A stretch of 16,392 nt of DNA from Bacillota bacterium (GCA_023441965.1 JAEZNB010000105.1:1-16392), one strand, 5' to 3'; positions 7,622 to 15,936 are shown, numbered from the stretch's first letter. The notes: generated from the sequence alone by a model not told the origin. Made by a program: numbers and translations.

Positions 7622-8725
7622 TTACCTCCCCTCCTTTATGTCACCTGTGGTCAAGCTGGCCGGTGTGTTCTTCCTGATAAAGAAGCTTTTCACAACCGGC
7701 GTCTGGATCGTTACCAGCACCAGGATGATTGCGGCCTTGAAGACAGGAACGGCATTGGTATTGACGTTAAGCGTGGTCAGCATGGAGGTCAAGGTCTGGA
7801 TTGTATAGGCACCGATGATTGAGCCTGTCATATTGAATTTGCCGCCACCAAGGGAATTACCGCCAAGGGCAACAGCCAGAATTACATCCATTTCAATGCT
7901 CGGCACTATGGTATATGGATTCACGGTCTGCACCCTGCTGGACTGTACGAAGCCGGCAATACCGACGCAAAATCCCAGAATTACAAAGGTCATAAGCTTA
8001 ATCAGAGCAGGATTGAGCCCGTTCAGGCTGGAAGCCTTATCGTTCATTCCCACAGCCTTGGTGTATAAACCTAGATTGGTTTTCTTTAGAACAAGATATG
8101 TAATCGCCACAACGGCTATCGTTATCAGGATTGGCGTTGGCACCGGAAATCCCGGGATAAAGTTGCCGTAATAGCTAAATGAGCTGGCAGCCTTGGGTTT
8201 CAGACCTGCCATAGCCATTGAGCCTATCGAACGGCCTGCCGTAAATAGAATAAGTGTTGCCACCATCGGTTGTATATTGAATCTTGCTACAAGGATACCA
8301 TTGAAGGCTCCGCAGGCCATGCCGGCTAGACAGCCCAGTATGAGAGCCACTATGACCGGAGCATGAAATTCGGTGGGCTGGGTTTCATTTCCGCACAGAA
8401 CTCGCATGACAACTCCGCCGACGATCGCGATTGTTGCACCGACACTGATGTCCTGACCTCTGGAGGAAGCTGTGACCAAGGTCATTCCTATGGCCAGTAT
8501 TACAAGCTCCGTTGCATTATTCAGTATGTTGATCAGATTTCCGATCAGAACGGGATTACCGCCGCTGTCTCTGCCCATGCTGATTTTAAGAAAGCTCGGG
8601 TTAATGAACACATTGATCAACAAAAGGAAAATCAAAAATACAATCGGAATGAATAATTTCTGCTTTACCAATGCTTTCAAAGATATAATACGGTTGGTAT
8701 CAGGCTTGTTTTTGCTTTTCGTCAT
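7622..8725 (-). CDS. ytfT: Sugar ABC transporter permease, YtfT-like
   Basis: A 367-residue CUT2 permease, the other half of the channel. The start is taken as the ATG at 8725 because GGGAGGT (8736-8742) lies 10 bases before it; a GTG at 8737 is in frame but overlaps the ribosome binding site itself. The gene overlaps the end of the ATPase gene by 26 bases, typical of tightly coupled operons. Motifs: AIGMTLVTAS followed by RGQDISVGA (89-97) in place of the commoner GGIDLSVG, a cytoplasmic loop with AVGMNDKASSLNGLNP, and EMDVILAVALGGNSLGGG near the C-terminus. A charged N-terminal tail of about 24 residues precedes the first membrane segment. Confidence 0.9.
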   Translation of the reverse strand: MTKSKNKPDTNRIISLKALVKQKLFIPIVFLIFLLLINVFINPSFLKISMGRDSGGNPVLIGNLINILNNATELVILAIGMTLVTASSRGQDISVGATIAIVGGVVMRVLCGNETQPTEFHAPVIVALILGCLAGMACGAFNGILVARFNIQPMVATLILFTAGRSIGSMAMAGLKPKAASSFSYYGNFIPGFPVPTPILITIAVVAITYLVLKKTNLGLYTKAVGMNDKASSLNGLNPALIKLMTFVILGFCVGIAGFVQSSRVQTVNPYTIVPSIEMDVILAVALGGNSLGGGKFNMTGSIIGAYTIQTLTSMLTTLNVNTNAVPVFKAAIILVLVTIQTPVVKSFFIRKNTPASLTTGDIKEGR

Positions 8726-10232
8726 TTTGACCGGCACCTCCCGCTATCGTATACATGATTTTATCCTGTGTCATCTCATCCCCCTGCAATTCACCGACCA
8801 CATACAGATCACGCATGATAATCAGCCTGGAGCAGGTTCGCAGCATCTCTTCTATCTCGGATGATATAAAGGTGATGCTCATTCCCTCGGAAGCAAGCTT
8901 CAGTACAAGTCTCTGAATCTCAACCTTAGTACCGATATCGATGCCTCTTGTCGGTTCATCCAGAATGAGGTAGTCGGGATGGGTGAGCAGCCAGCGGGCA
9001 AGAATAACCTTCTGCTGATTTCCCCCGGATAAGGAGCTGATCGGTGTATCCGCCGAAGCAGTCTTGATACCGAGTAGCTTAATATACTCATCAGCAAAGG
9101 CTTGGGCCTGGGCCTTTGAAAATGGTTTGAAAAAGCCCTTCATCACCTGCAGCGCCAGTATGATATTATCCCGTACTGACAAATCACCTATGATACCATC
9201 CCGCTTTCGGTCCTCGGAAAGATAGCCTACGCCTTTTTTCATTGCTTTAATCGGAGAGGCTTTTTGGACATCCCCTTTAATCTTCAGCTTCCCCTTAATC
9301 ACCTTATCGGCTCCGAAGATTGCCCGTACACACTCACTTCGACCGGAGCCGAGCAGTCCTGCAAAGCCTGTTACCTCCCCCTTATGTGCCATAAAATGAA
9401 AGGGCTTAATCCCGGCTGTGCTTGCAAGCCCTTCTGCCTCAATGATGACCTCTCTTGCTTCTTCCCTTTTGGATAGGGCCTGATTATGTATGTCTGCTAA
9501 ATCTCCAAGCTCCTTGCCCATCATTTTGGCAACAAGCTCTACCTTGGGTAAGTCCTTTATCTGATATTCCCCTACCAGTTCTCCCCCTCGCAGCACGGTA
9601 ATTTTATCGCACACCTCATATACCTGTTCAAGAAAATGGGTTACGAATATGATACCTACTCCCCTGGCCTTCAGGTTACGCATCAGGGTAAACAGCTTGG
9701 CAACCTCCTGTTCATCCAGTGATGAAGTTGGTTCGTCAAGGATCAGCACCTTACAGTCCATGTCCACAGCACGGGCAATCGCTACCATCTGCTGAACAGC
9801 GATGGAGCAATTGGATAACTGCCTTGTCGGTTTTGTCGGTATACCCAAGCCATTCAGAATTGCCTCGGCCTTTTTGTTGTAATCCTTCCAGGTTACAAAC
9901 AAATCATTCGTCCTGCCGATAAACAGGTTCTCGGCAACCGTCAGATTCGGACACAGGGTAATCTCCTGATATACAGTGCTAATACCATGCTTCTGGGCTT
10001 CTTGCGGCGATTTGATAGGAACCGGTTTACTCATTCCTTTCATATAGATTTCACCGGCATCCTTGGAATAGACTCCGGTCAAAACCTTTATCAAGGTAGA
10101 TTTTCCGGCTCCGTTCTCACCCATCAGCGCATGAATCTCCCCTTCACGTAAAGTGAAATCCACGTTTTGTAGGGCATGTACGCCCGGAAAGCTTTTATAG
10201 ATGCCTCTCATAGTCAGTACTATGTCCTTCAT
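8700..10232 (-). CDS. ytfR: Sugar ABC transporter ATP-binding protein, YtfR-like, two ATPase domains
   Basis: A 510-residue double ATPase that drives monosaccharide import. The start is the ATG at 10232, with GGAGG at 10244-10248 and homology beginning at KDIVLTMRGIYKSFPG; the frame extends 17 codons further to 10283 but without a good site. Domain 1 has Walker A GENGAGKST (38-46), a signature region NCSIAVQQMVAIARAVD rather than LSGGQ, and Walker B LILDEPTSSLD (163-173). Domain 2 has the degenerate P-loop GLLGSGRSE, a full signature LSGGNQQKVILARWL and LILDEPTRGID. This asymmetry is usual for CUT2 ATPases, where site 1 is expected to bind ATP with the domain 2 signature; the domain 1 sequence closely follows YtfR. 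It sits 239 bases after the binding protein gene. Confidence 0.92.
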   Translation of the reverse strand: MKDIVLTMRGIYKSFPGVHALQNVDFTLREGEIHALMGENGAGKSTLIKVLTGVYSKDAGEIYMKGMSKPVPIKSPQEAQKHGISTVYQEITLCPNLTVAENLFIGRTNDLFVTWKDYNKKAEAILNGLGIPTKPTRQLSNCSIAVQQMVAIARAVDMDCKVLILDEPTSSLDEQEVAKLFTLMRNLKARGVGIIFVTHFLEQVYEVCDKITVLRGGELVGEYQIKDLPKVELVAKMMGKELGDLADIHNQALSKREEAREVIIEAEGLASTAGIKPFHFMAHKGEVTGFAGLLGSGRSECVRAIFGADKVIKGKLKIKGDVQKASPIKAMKKGVGYLSEDRKRDGIIGDLSVRDNIILALQVMKGFFKPFSKAQAQAFADEYIKLLGIKTASADTPISSLSGGNQQKVILARWLLTHPDYLILDEPTRGIDIGTKVEIQRLVLKLASEGMSITFISSEIEEMLRTCSRLIIMRDLYVVGELQGDEMTQDKIMYTIAGGAGQNDEKQKQA

Positions 10233-10322
10233 AATACTTTCAAACCTCCGTTCAGGTACGATATTCGGACAGTAGTCTATCATTTCTATTCTTCTATAAG
10301 CCTATTTCGTTTTTTTATCTTA

Positions 10323-10346
10323 TTGAATACATAAGTTTATGTTCAA
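10323..10346. repeat. Small hairpin in the leader of the ATPase gene
   Basis: TTGAA (10323-10327) with TTCAA (10342-10346) and CATAA (10330-10334) with TTATG (10337-10341) make a 10-pair AT-rich stem with a 2-base bulge and 2-base centre. On the coding (minus) strand it is followed by an A-rich stretch, so it is not a terminator; it may affect mRNA ends or translation of the ATPase. Confidence 0.35.
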
Positions 10347-10357
10347 TTCATAGCGAT

Positions 10358-10411
10358 AATGCGCGGTACTGGTATCTGCGAACTATTTCCAAATACTCGG
10401 TGCCGCGCATT
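10358..10411 (-). promoter_or_regulatory. Long GC-rich hairpin between binding protein and ATPase genes
   Basis: Outer arms AATGCGCGGTAC (10358-10369) and GTGCCGCGCATT (10400-10411) pair over 12 positions with one wobble or mismatch, and inner arms GTATCTG (10372-10378) and CAAATAC (10390-10396) add 7 more pairs (one G-U in the minus-strand RNA) around an 11-base loop. It lies 61 bases after the stop of the binding protein gene and has no following T-run. By analogy with other binding-protein-dependent operons, such a stem protects the upstream mRNA or thins out transcription, giving more binding protein than membrane components. That role is inferred. Confidence 0.6.
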
Positions 10412-10433
10412 CGTTATATAACTTCCTACCCCC

Positions 10434-10464
10434 ATACTGAAAATCGCAGGATTTTCAACAGTAT
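10434..10464 (-). promoter_or_regulatory. Hairpin just after the transport binding protein gene
   Basis: ATACTG (10434-10439) pairs with CAGTAT (10459-10464) and AAAATC (10440-10445) with GATTTT (10450-10455), with a 3-base bulge and a 4-base loop. It starts 8 bases after the stop codon on the minus strand and is followed by GGGGG rather than T, so it is a 3' stem, not a typical terminator. It stands in tandem with the larger hairpin at 10358-10411. Confidence 0.45.
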
Positions 10465-10471
10465 TACCTAT

Positions 10472-11449
10472 TTAGTACTGACGTGCATCAATATCAGCCT
10501 GTGTAATTGTAGCACAGTCAAAGACTTCTTCATCCACATAGCAGTTCTTGTCAACCTTTTTTCCTGCCTCCAGATCGTTAATCAGCTTAGCGATACGAGG
10601 ACCATGAAGAGGATTGCACTCTACATCAAGATTGAACTGACCGGCAAGAACCTTCTCAAGCGCCCACTTATTGGCATCGAAAGCGATTACCTTTACATCG
10701 CCGTTCTTACCATATGTAATGCCTGCAGCATCCATAGCAGCGCAAGCACCACGGGCCATATTATCGTTCTCGGCGTAAATAACATTGAACTGCGTTCCGC
10801 CTGCAATCAGATCAGCAACTGCCTGCATGGCAAGTGTTTCATCCCAACCCTTCATATTCTGGTTGAATACGATTTTCCAGCCGTTCGCTGCAGCACCATC
10901 TTCAATTGCTTTGGAGCGGCCGAGCTGTGCGGTAGCACCGGTGTCACCGCCAAGAACAACGATCTTGCAATCCGATATATTCTGTTTTTTCAACCACTCA
11001 ACTGCCTTATTACCTTCTGCTTCGAAATCGGAGCATACCATCGCTGTGTAGAGACTCTCTGATAAATCAAGGGCACGGTCTGCCATAATGAAAGGGATTC
11101 CTGCATCCTTGGCAGCCTTAGCTACATCTTCCCAGCCTGCCGCCTGAAGACCTAAAACAACAAGATAATCAACCTCTTCCTGGATCAGCTGTTGTGCCTG
11201 GGAGATCTGCTTTGCATGATCGCCTTCACCAAAAACCATCTTAAGTTCAAAACCGGCATCTGCGAAAGCGGTTTTGAAGGATTCGGTGTTTGCTGTACGC
11301 CAGTCTGACTCATTTGCGTTCGTCTGAACAATACCAACGGAGATTTTACCCGATTTATCTGATTTGCTTGCCTCTTTATCTTTCGTTCCGCATGCTGTAA
11401 GCGCTAAAACAAGTGTCAAAGCAAGTAATAGGGAAATGAACCTCTTCAT
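10472..11449 (-). CDS. ytfQ: Sugar-binding lipoprotein of the transporter (YtfQ family, RbsB-like fold)
   Basis: A 325-residue lipoprotein that captures the sugar outside the membrane and delivers it to the permeases. The start is the ATG at 11449 behind GGAGGAG; the frame's earlier methionine at 11476 lacks a site. The signal peptide MKRFISLLLALTLVLALTAC ends in a lipobox with Cys20, followed by a charged linker. The mature part follows the periplasmic-binding-protein type I fold: VGIVQTNANESDWRTAN, an AKQISQAQQLIQEEVDYLVV segment, and AGIPFIMADRALD, all in register with YtfQ-type proteins. It lacks the GRQKQENQIK stretch of E. coli YtfQ, having GEGDHAKQIS instead, so its ligand pocket may differ. 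The gene symbol reflects operon position and family; the ligand is unknown. Confidence 0.88.
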   Translation of the reverse strand: MKRFISLLLALTLVLALTACGTKDKEASKSDKSGKISVGIVQTNANESDWRTANTESFKTAFADAGFELKMVFGEGDHAKQISQAQQLIQEEVDYLVVLGLQAAGWEDVAKAAKDAGIPFIMADRALDLSESLYTAMVCSDFEAEGNKAVEWLKKQNISDCKIVVLGGDTGATAQLGRSKAIEDGAAANGWKIVFNQNMKGWDETLAMQAVADLIAGGTQFNVIYAENDNMARGACAAMDAAGITYGKNGDVKVIAFDANKWALEKVLAGQFNLDVECNPLHGPRIAKLINDLEAGKKVDKNCYVDEEVFDCATITQADIDARQY

Positions 11450-11474
11450 AATACTCCTCCTATCATATTTACTC

Positions 11475-11480
11475 ATTATA
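11475..11480 (-). promoter_or_regulatory. -10 element of the transport operon promoter
   Basis: A perfect TATAAT is read on the minus strand, leaving a short leader of about 19 bases that contains the ribosome binding site of the binding protein gene. The hexamer 17 bases upstream (CTTCTA) is a very poor -35, which is the pattern expected for an activator-dependent promoter, here plausibly the AraC-type regulator coded upstream. Confidence 0.5.
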
Positions 11481-11616
11481 CAGAGTCTGGTTACAGGTAG
11501 AAGTATAAAGAAATTTGAATTAAAATGATACGGAAAAGCTTCCTTATTTTGTATTATTTATTATTATATTCCCATCCCAAGTTGTTGTATGGTTAAGATT
11601 CTTATTAAAAATGTTT

Positions 11617-11636
11617 GATATTTTACGATATTTTAC
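11617..11636 (-). promoter_or_regulatory. Tandem 10-base direct repeat, candidate regulator site
   Basis: GATATTTTAC occurs twice back to back (11617-11626 and 11627-11636), 7 bases past the stop of the upstream binding protein gene and about 140 bases before the TATAAT of the transport promoter. A 10-base period puts both copies on one face of the helix, as AraC-family proteins require for direct repeats, but the distance from the promoter is larger than the usual -40 to -80. The rest of the 11450-11643 gap shows no other strong element. Confidence 0.4.
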
Positions 11637-11643
11637 TATTAGG

Positions 11644-12732
11644 TCAATAGCTTCTTCCTATTCGGTCTTTTCCGGCATTATGTGCTTCAAATACCTTCTC
11701 TTCCACATAGACGATCTTTTCAACCTTCTCCCCCTTCTCCAGGCACTCTATGATTTTAGCAACATCGGGTCCCTGCAGAGGATTACATTCTATGTCAACG
11801 TTGATGAAGCCTGCCTCCATCATATCAAAGGCTTTATTCACCGCATCAAAGGAGATTATCGTAATCTCACCATTGACTCCACAGGTCAGGCCTGCTTCCC
11901 GAATCGCCTCTATGGCGCCGAAGGTCATATCATCATTCTGGGAAACAAGTACATCGATCTCCTCATACTCCTGCAGGTATTTTGTCATGATTTCCTTACC
12001 CTTTGCCTTTGTAAAGTCACCGTCCTCATGGGCCAGTATATGCCAGTTTGGATGCTGAATCGCTATTTCATTAAATCCATTTGTTCGTCCCAGCTGGGCG
12101 GTTGAATTTAAAGTTCCCTCAAGGACAACGATATTGACATTCTCCGAATTCTGTTCAACCTCTGCCTCTTCAGACGGTGCATCGGAAGTAACCCCATCCT
12201 CTTGGGAGGCATTCTTATCACTTATTTTCTTCTCCAGAAACTCCTCCAGCCATCTTCCTGCCTTTCGGCCTTCTTCATATTTATCCGTGCCCACACTTGC
12301 TGCATAGAGGCTGTCATCCTTCGTATCAATCATACGATCCACAATGATCACCGGGATACCTGCATCCCTTGCCTCCTCCAGTACCGTATCCCATCCGGTT
12401 TCCGTTACCGGAGCTATTACAATATAGTCCACCTCCTGAAAGATAAAGCTTCTGATATCCTTGATCTGATTCTCCTGCTTCTGTCTCCCATTCATATAGA
12501 TCAGTGAAAAGCCATTCTCCCGTGTCAGTGCATTCTGAATAGATTTCGTATTAGCAGTCCGCCATTCCGATTCTGAACCCAGCTGGGAAAAGCCGACAAC
12601 GATCAGATCGGAATCAATGTCCTGTGCCTGATCGAGTTCCTTAATCTGCAAGCTTTTCATTGGCTTCAGGCTGCAGCTCGCCACGATAATCGTAAACAGA
12701 AGAATGAGTGCTATTTTAGTGATATTTCTCAT
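11644..12732 (-). CDS. Second YtfQ-like sugar-binding lipoprotein, probably a sensor partner of the kinase
   Basis: A 362-residue lipoprotein. The start is the ATG at 12732, 4 bases after GGAGGT (12737-12742); a GTG at 12738 is in frame but lies in the ribosome binding site. The signal peptide ends in VASC with Cys20. The mature part is strikingly close to E. coli YtfQ: VGFSQLGSESEWRTAN (46-61), NGRQKQENQIKDIRSF (81-96), IAPVTETGWDTVLEEA (106-121) and VDRMIDTKDDSLYAASV (131-147). Residues about 168-199 form an acidic, Ser/Glu/Asp-rich insertion absent from YtfQ and from the transport paralogue. It lies 109 bases after the kinase gene and before the transport operon, so it belongs to the two-component unit. 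I infer that it presents the sugar to the kinase's extracellular domain; it could instead be a second transport binding protein. Confidence 0.85.
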   Translation of the reverse strand: MRNITKIALILLFTIIVASCSLKPMKSLQIKELDQAQDIDSDLIVVGFSQLGSESEWRTANTKSIQNALTRENGFSLIYMNGRQKQENQIKDIRSFIFQEVDYIVIAPVTETGWDTVLEEARDAGIPVIIVDRMIDTKDDSLYAASVGTDKYEEGRKAGRWLEEFLEKKISDKNASQEDGVTSDAPSEEAEVEQNSENVNIVVLEGTLNSTAQLGRTNGFNEIAIQHPNWHILAHEDGDFTKAKGKEIMTKYLQEYEEIDVLVSQNDDMTFGAIEAIREAGLTCGVNGEITIISFDAVNKAFDMMEAGFINVDIECNPLQGPDVAKIIECLEKGEKVEKIVYVEEKVFEAHNAGKDRIGRSY

Positions 12733-12841
12733 AAACACCTCCAGGACCTAAGGTAATACCTCCAAAAAGTTACAGCTAATACTTGGCGTTCCACATGAAA
12801 GCAGGTTCTCTCACTTTGTACGAATCGGAGTCCTCACTGGT

Positions 12842-14320
12842 TCAGGAGTCAGCTTCAGCAATCCTTGCGGGAATCCTGATGATAATCTGAGTACCGTTTC
12901 CCTTCTTACTTTGAATCTCCAATCCGTATTGATTTCCATAGTTCAGCTTGATTCGCTTATTGACATTCGCCAATCCAAAGCCGGCATTCTGTTCACTGCA
13001 CGGCTGGTCTATCGTTTTTCGTAAAGCCTCCAGCTCTTCATCGTCCATTCCGATTCCGTTATCAACCACAGAAAAGCAGATGTCTTCGCCCGTTTTCTCA
13101 CCGGTTACCGTAATCTTCCCTTTGGCTCTTAACATTTTTATGCCATGATACAGGGAGTTTTCAACCAAAGGCTGTAAAGTCAGCTTCAGGATCTGATACC
13201 GGTACAGCTCCTGGGGAATATTGATTTCATAGTCCAGGATGTCCTTATATCTGGATTGCTGTATCTGAAGATAGCTTTTAATATGTATCTCTTCTTCCTG
13301 AATTGTAATGAAATCCTTTCCCTTGCTTACGACGATCCTGAAAAACTCGGAAAGGGACATTACGATGTCGATGGCTTCTTTATTCCTGTTGCCTTCGATC
13401 AGCCAGATGATGGTATCAAGTGTATTATATAAGAAATGAGGATTGATCTGAGCCTGCAGAAGCTTTGATTCCATATACCTGAGATTTTCCTGCTCCTGTC
13501 TTATTCTGTTCACCTGCTGCTCCAGCTTACTCGCCATATCATTAAAGCTTTCGGATAATACCGCCAGCTCATCATGATTATTACAGGAGGTTCTCGTAGT
13601 AAAATCACCCTTCGCTACCAAAGCCGTCTTATCACACAGCATCCTGATCGGTTTGGTAATGCTGTCTGTCAGGATGACATTGACCAGTACTGTAGCGATA
13701 ATGATGGAACCCAGCGCAATGAACATGGTCAGAATAACACTCGCAACCTGTTCGTTCAGGTTCTGTCTGATGGTTTCAAAATTCTGTGTCTCATAATAAA
13801 TGTAATACTTGATCTCATCCTGAAACAGATCCGTCAGAATATAGATGTCTGATTCCAGCATCTCGATATTCTCTTCATATTGACCGGGAGTCTGCAGATT
13901 ACTGCGAATCTCATTGATCCTGTCCTCAAGGGTATTGAGATTATACAGTATACGCTTAATCCAGTCCTGACTCTCTCTGCTGGCAGTAATATCCTTCAGT
14001 CTCATAAAGGTGCTTCTTGCATCACGGATCAGCTCATATGGATTCTTAAAATCGTCGTCATCTCCGATGGTTTCGAAGGTTTCCGCTTCAACTACGATCT
14101 TATACATGCTTTCATCCATTTCCGCCTTAAAATTCAGGTTATAGTCATTTGCTACCGTAATGGTTCTGATGACTTCATCGTAGGCTGTACTGTAGCTATG
14201 CAACGCCGCAATCTGATAGATTGAGAGGAGGATCATCGGTATGATAATAACGGCTGCAACCAGGAAGAGCTTCAACCGCAAGGGATATGTTATCGGTTTT
14301 TCATTGATATACTTCGTCAT
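12842..14320 (-). CDS. Sensor histidine kinase, YesM/LytS type
   Basis: A 492-residue membrane kinase. Order of parts: a membrane segment (about 17-39), an extracellular sensor region of about 150 residues predicted mostly helical (40-192), a second membrane segment (194-217), a HAMP linker (about 215-270, with SITKPIRMLCD), the His_kinase domain with QINPHFLYNTLDTI (H295 as phosphoacceptor), and an HATPase domain with N box VENSLYHGI (386-394), DNGIGM (420-425) and GFGLANV (447-453). All expected catalytic residues are present. Its ATG overlaps the TGA of the response regulator by 4 bases (ATGA), with AAGGTGA as the ribosome binding site, so the pair is translationally coupled. Kinases of this type often respond to carbohydrates, sometimes through a binding protein; here one is coded next. 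Confidence 0.92.
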   Translation of the reverse strand: MTKYINEKPITYPLRLKLFLVAAVIIIPMILLSIYQIAALHSYSTAYDEVIRTITVANDYNLNFKAEMDESMYKIVVEAETFETIGDDDDFKNPYELIRDARSTFMRLKDITASRESQDWIKRILYNLNTLEDRINEIRSNLQTPGQYEENIEMLESDIYILTDLFQDEIKYYIYYETQNFETIRQNLNEQVASVILTMFIALGSIIIATVLVNVILTDSITKPIRMLCDKTALVAKGDFTTRTSCNNHDELAVLSESFNDMASKLEQQVNRIRQEQENLRYMESKLLQAQINPHFLYNTLDTIIWLIEGNRNKEAIDIVMSLSEFFRIVVSKGKDFITIQEEEIHIKSYLQIQQSRYKDILDYEINIPQELYRYQILKLTLQPLVENSLYHGIKMLRAKGKITVTGEKTGEDICFSVVDNGIGMDDEELEALRKTIDQPCSEQNAGFGLANVNKRIKLNYGNQYGLEIQSKKGNGTQIIIRIPARIAEADS

Positions 14321-15936
14321 TCTTCACCTTTCCCCATACTCCGGTATTCGGATGGCGTGCAGTTCTGTGTCTTCTTAAAAATATAGCTGAAGTAATGGGA
14401 ATCCAGATAACCTACCAGGTATCCGATCTCTGTGATCTTCCTGCCGGAGCATCTTAAGTACTCCTTGGCTTTTTCCATGCGGATATCGGTCAGGTACTCG
14501 ATAAAGGTCGTACCTGTTTCCTGATTGAATAGAGAGCTGAAATAATTCGGGCTGATATTTACCCTTGAAGCCACCTTATCCAGAGTAAGATCACTCATGG
14601 CATAATTCCGATTGATATATTCCTTCGCCTTCTCAATCAGGCCCGCATATCTTTTCTGACTGCTTTTATACCGAAGTTCAATGGCTTCCTTCAGTATGGA
14701 TTGATAAAATCTGCAACAATCGTCCTGGCTGGAAAGCTCTTTGATGATATCATTCGTAAGCTTTAAGCTGTCTATCATTTCCTTTGAATACTTCAGTTCT
14801 TTTAAGAATTTAAGAATCACAGAGTATCCATCCATCACTATGTACTGTCTGAAAAGGCTTGAACTCATAGCACCGGAGCCTAACCCATCAAAATAGCTGT
14901 TTACGAATTCATCCACATCCTGTAACGTACCCCTCTTCAGAAATTCTTCCAGAAGCGTTCGGTCGAGCTTCTCCAGATTAAGATCACTGACTGTAATACG
15001 GCTACTGATCTGTTCCTTCATGTCCCATACATCATTGTAGGACAGGAACTGATTACCGCTCTTAAAATAACGGAGGGAAAATGCCTTTTTTGCTCCAAGG
15101 TAAGACTGTTGCAGATCACGGACGCGGTATATGATTTGTCCGATTCCGCCGAAGTAATGTACCTTACTGCCGCTAATCTGTATGAGCAGATCACGAAGCT
15201 TATGGATGAAGGCATTGACCTGTTCTTCATTGTCCCCCAGCAGGAGGAAGGCCCAGCCATCCATACCGCGGTCAAACACCTTGATGTTGGGATAATTCTT
15301 TAATTCCTGCGTCATCCTTACTTCGCACTGTACGATTTCATTAGAATATACATGCATATCCTCCTGAGCTCTGAATTCGAACAGCATGACGCAGAAAGCA
15401 CTTGCCACCATTTTGATTCCAAGCTCTTCTCCCTGCTCAAGAATCTGGGGGAGAGACAGTTTCCCGCTTACCAAAGCCTCAAAGAAATCCTTTCTCTTTT
15501 CACCCTGTATTTGATAGATCAGGCTATGGTACTGTTCTAAAAGCTGTCTTTCCTTCCGCTCCTTTTCTATGGTGCTGGCAGCATTCTTAACGGAAGTAAG
15601 GAGCTTATCCGAGGTGATTGGTTTAAGCAGGTACTCGCTGACTCCGATATCAATTGCCTTCTGGGCATAGCCGAAATCACTATAGCCGCTGATGATGATA
15701 ATCTTCAGCTGGGGCATTTCCTTTTTCAGCAATTTGCTTAATTCAAGACCATCCATAAAGGGCATCCGAATATCCGTAATCAGAATATCCGGCTGTTCCC
15801 TGATAATCATGGGAAAAGCAAGTTCTCCGTCGCTTTCATCACCGACGATTGTAAACCCCTCTTCCTCCCAATGGATATTGTTCTTGATTCCTTCCCGCAA
15901 TACAATTTCATCCTCAACCAGGAAAACCTTATACAT
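14317..15936 (-). CDS. Response regulator, receiver domain plus AraC-type DNA-binding domain
   Basis: A 539-residue regulator. The start is the ATG at 15936 behind GGGGGG (15943-15948), giving the usual receiver beginning MYKVFLVEDE; the frame runs 40 codons further without a site. The receiver has acidic residues E8/D9, phosphoacceptor D55 in DILITDIRMP, S83 in IIISGYSD and K105 in YLLKPI, all intact. A long middle region (about 130-430) is of the kind found in YesN-type regulators. The AraC-type helix-turn-helix pair fills about the last 105 residues, with LTLDKVASRVNISPNYFSSLF and ITEIGYLVGYLDSHYFSYIFKK. It most likely activates the downstream transport operon once phosphorylated by the kinase coded by the overlapping gene. 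Confidence 0.92.
   Translation of the reverse strand: MYKVFLVEDEIVLREGIKNNIHWEEEGFTIVGDESDGELAFPMIIREQPDILITDIRMPFMDGLELSKLLKKEMPQLKIIIISGYSDFGYAQKAIDIGVSEYLLKPITSDKLLTSVKNAASTIEKERKERQLLEQYHSLIYQIQGEKRKDFFEALVSGKLSLPQILEQGEELGIKMVASAFCVMLFEFRAQEDMHVYSNEIVQCEVRMTQELKNYPNIKVFDRGMDGWAFLLLGDNEEQVNAFIHKLRDLLIQISGSKVHYFGGIGQIIYRVRDLQQSYLGAKKAFSLRYFKSGNQFLSYNDVWDMKEQISSRITVSDLNLEKLDRTLLEEFLKRGTLQDVDEFVNSYFDGLGSGAMSSSLFRQYIVMDGYSVILKFLKELKYSKEMIDSLKLTNDIIKELSSQDDCCRFYQSILKEAIELRYKSSQKRYAGLIEKAKEYINRNYAMSDLTLDKVASRVNISPNYFSSLFNQETGTTFIEYLTDIRMEKAKEYLRCSGRKITEIGYLVGYLDSHYFSYIFKKTQNCTPSEYRSMGKGEE

Noticed and set aside
8363..8864. Two overlapping plus-strand open frames (97 and 130 codons) across the permease-ATPase junction
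   Set aside because: They are antisense to well-supported transporter genes and resemble no protein.
10400..11062. 220-codon open frame on the plus strand opposite the transport binding protein gene
   Set aside because: The minus strand codes a clear lipoprotein with signal peptide and fold motifs; the plus frame is a complement shadow rich in Cys and Ile.
11600..11643. TTAAGA/TCTTAA-type pairing as a terminator after the second binding protein gene
   Set aside because: The stem is too short and irregular to support; read-through into the transport operon remains possible.
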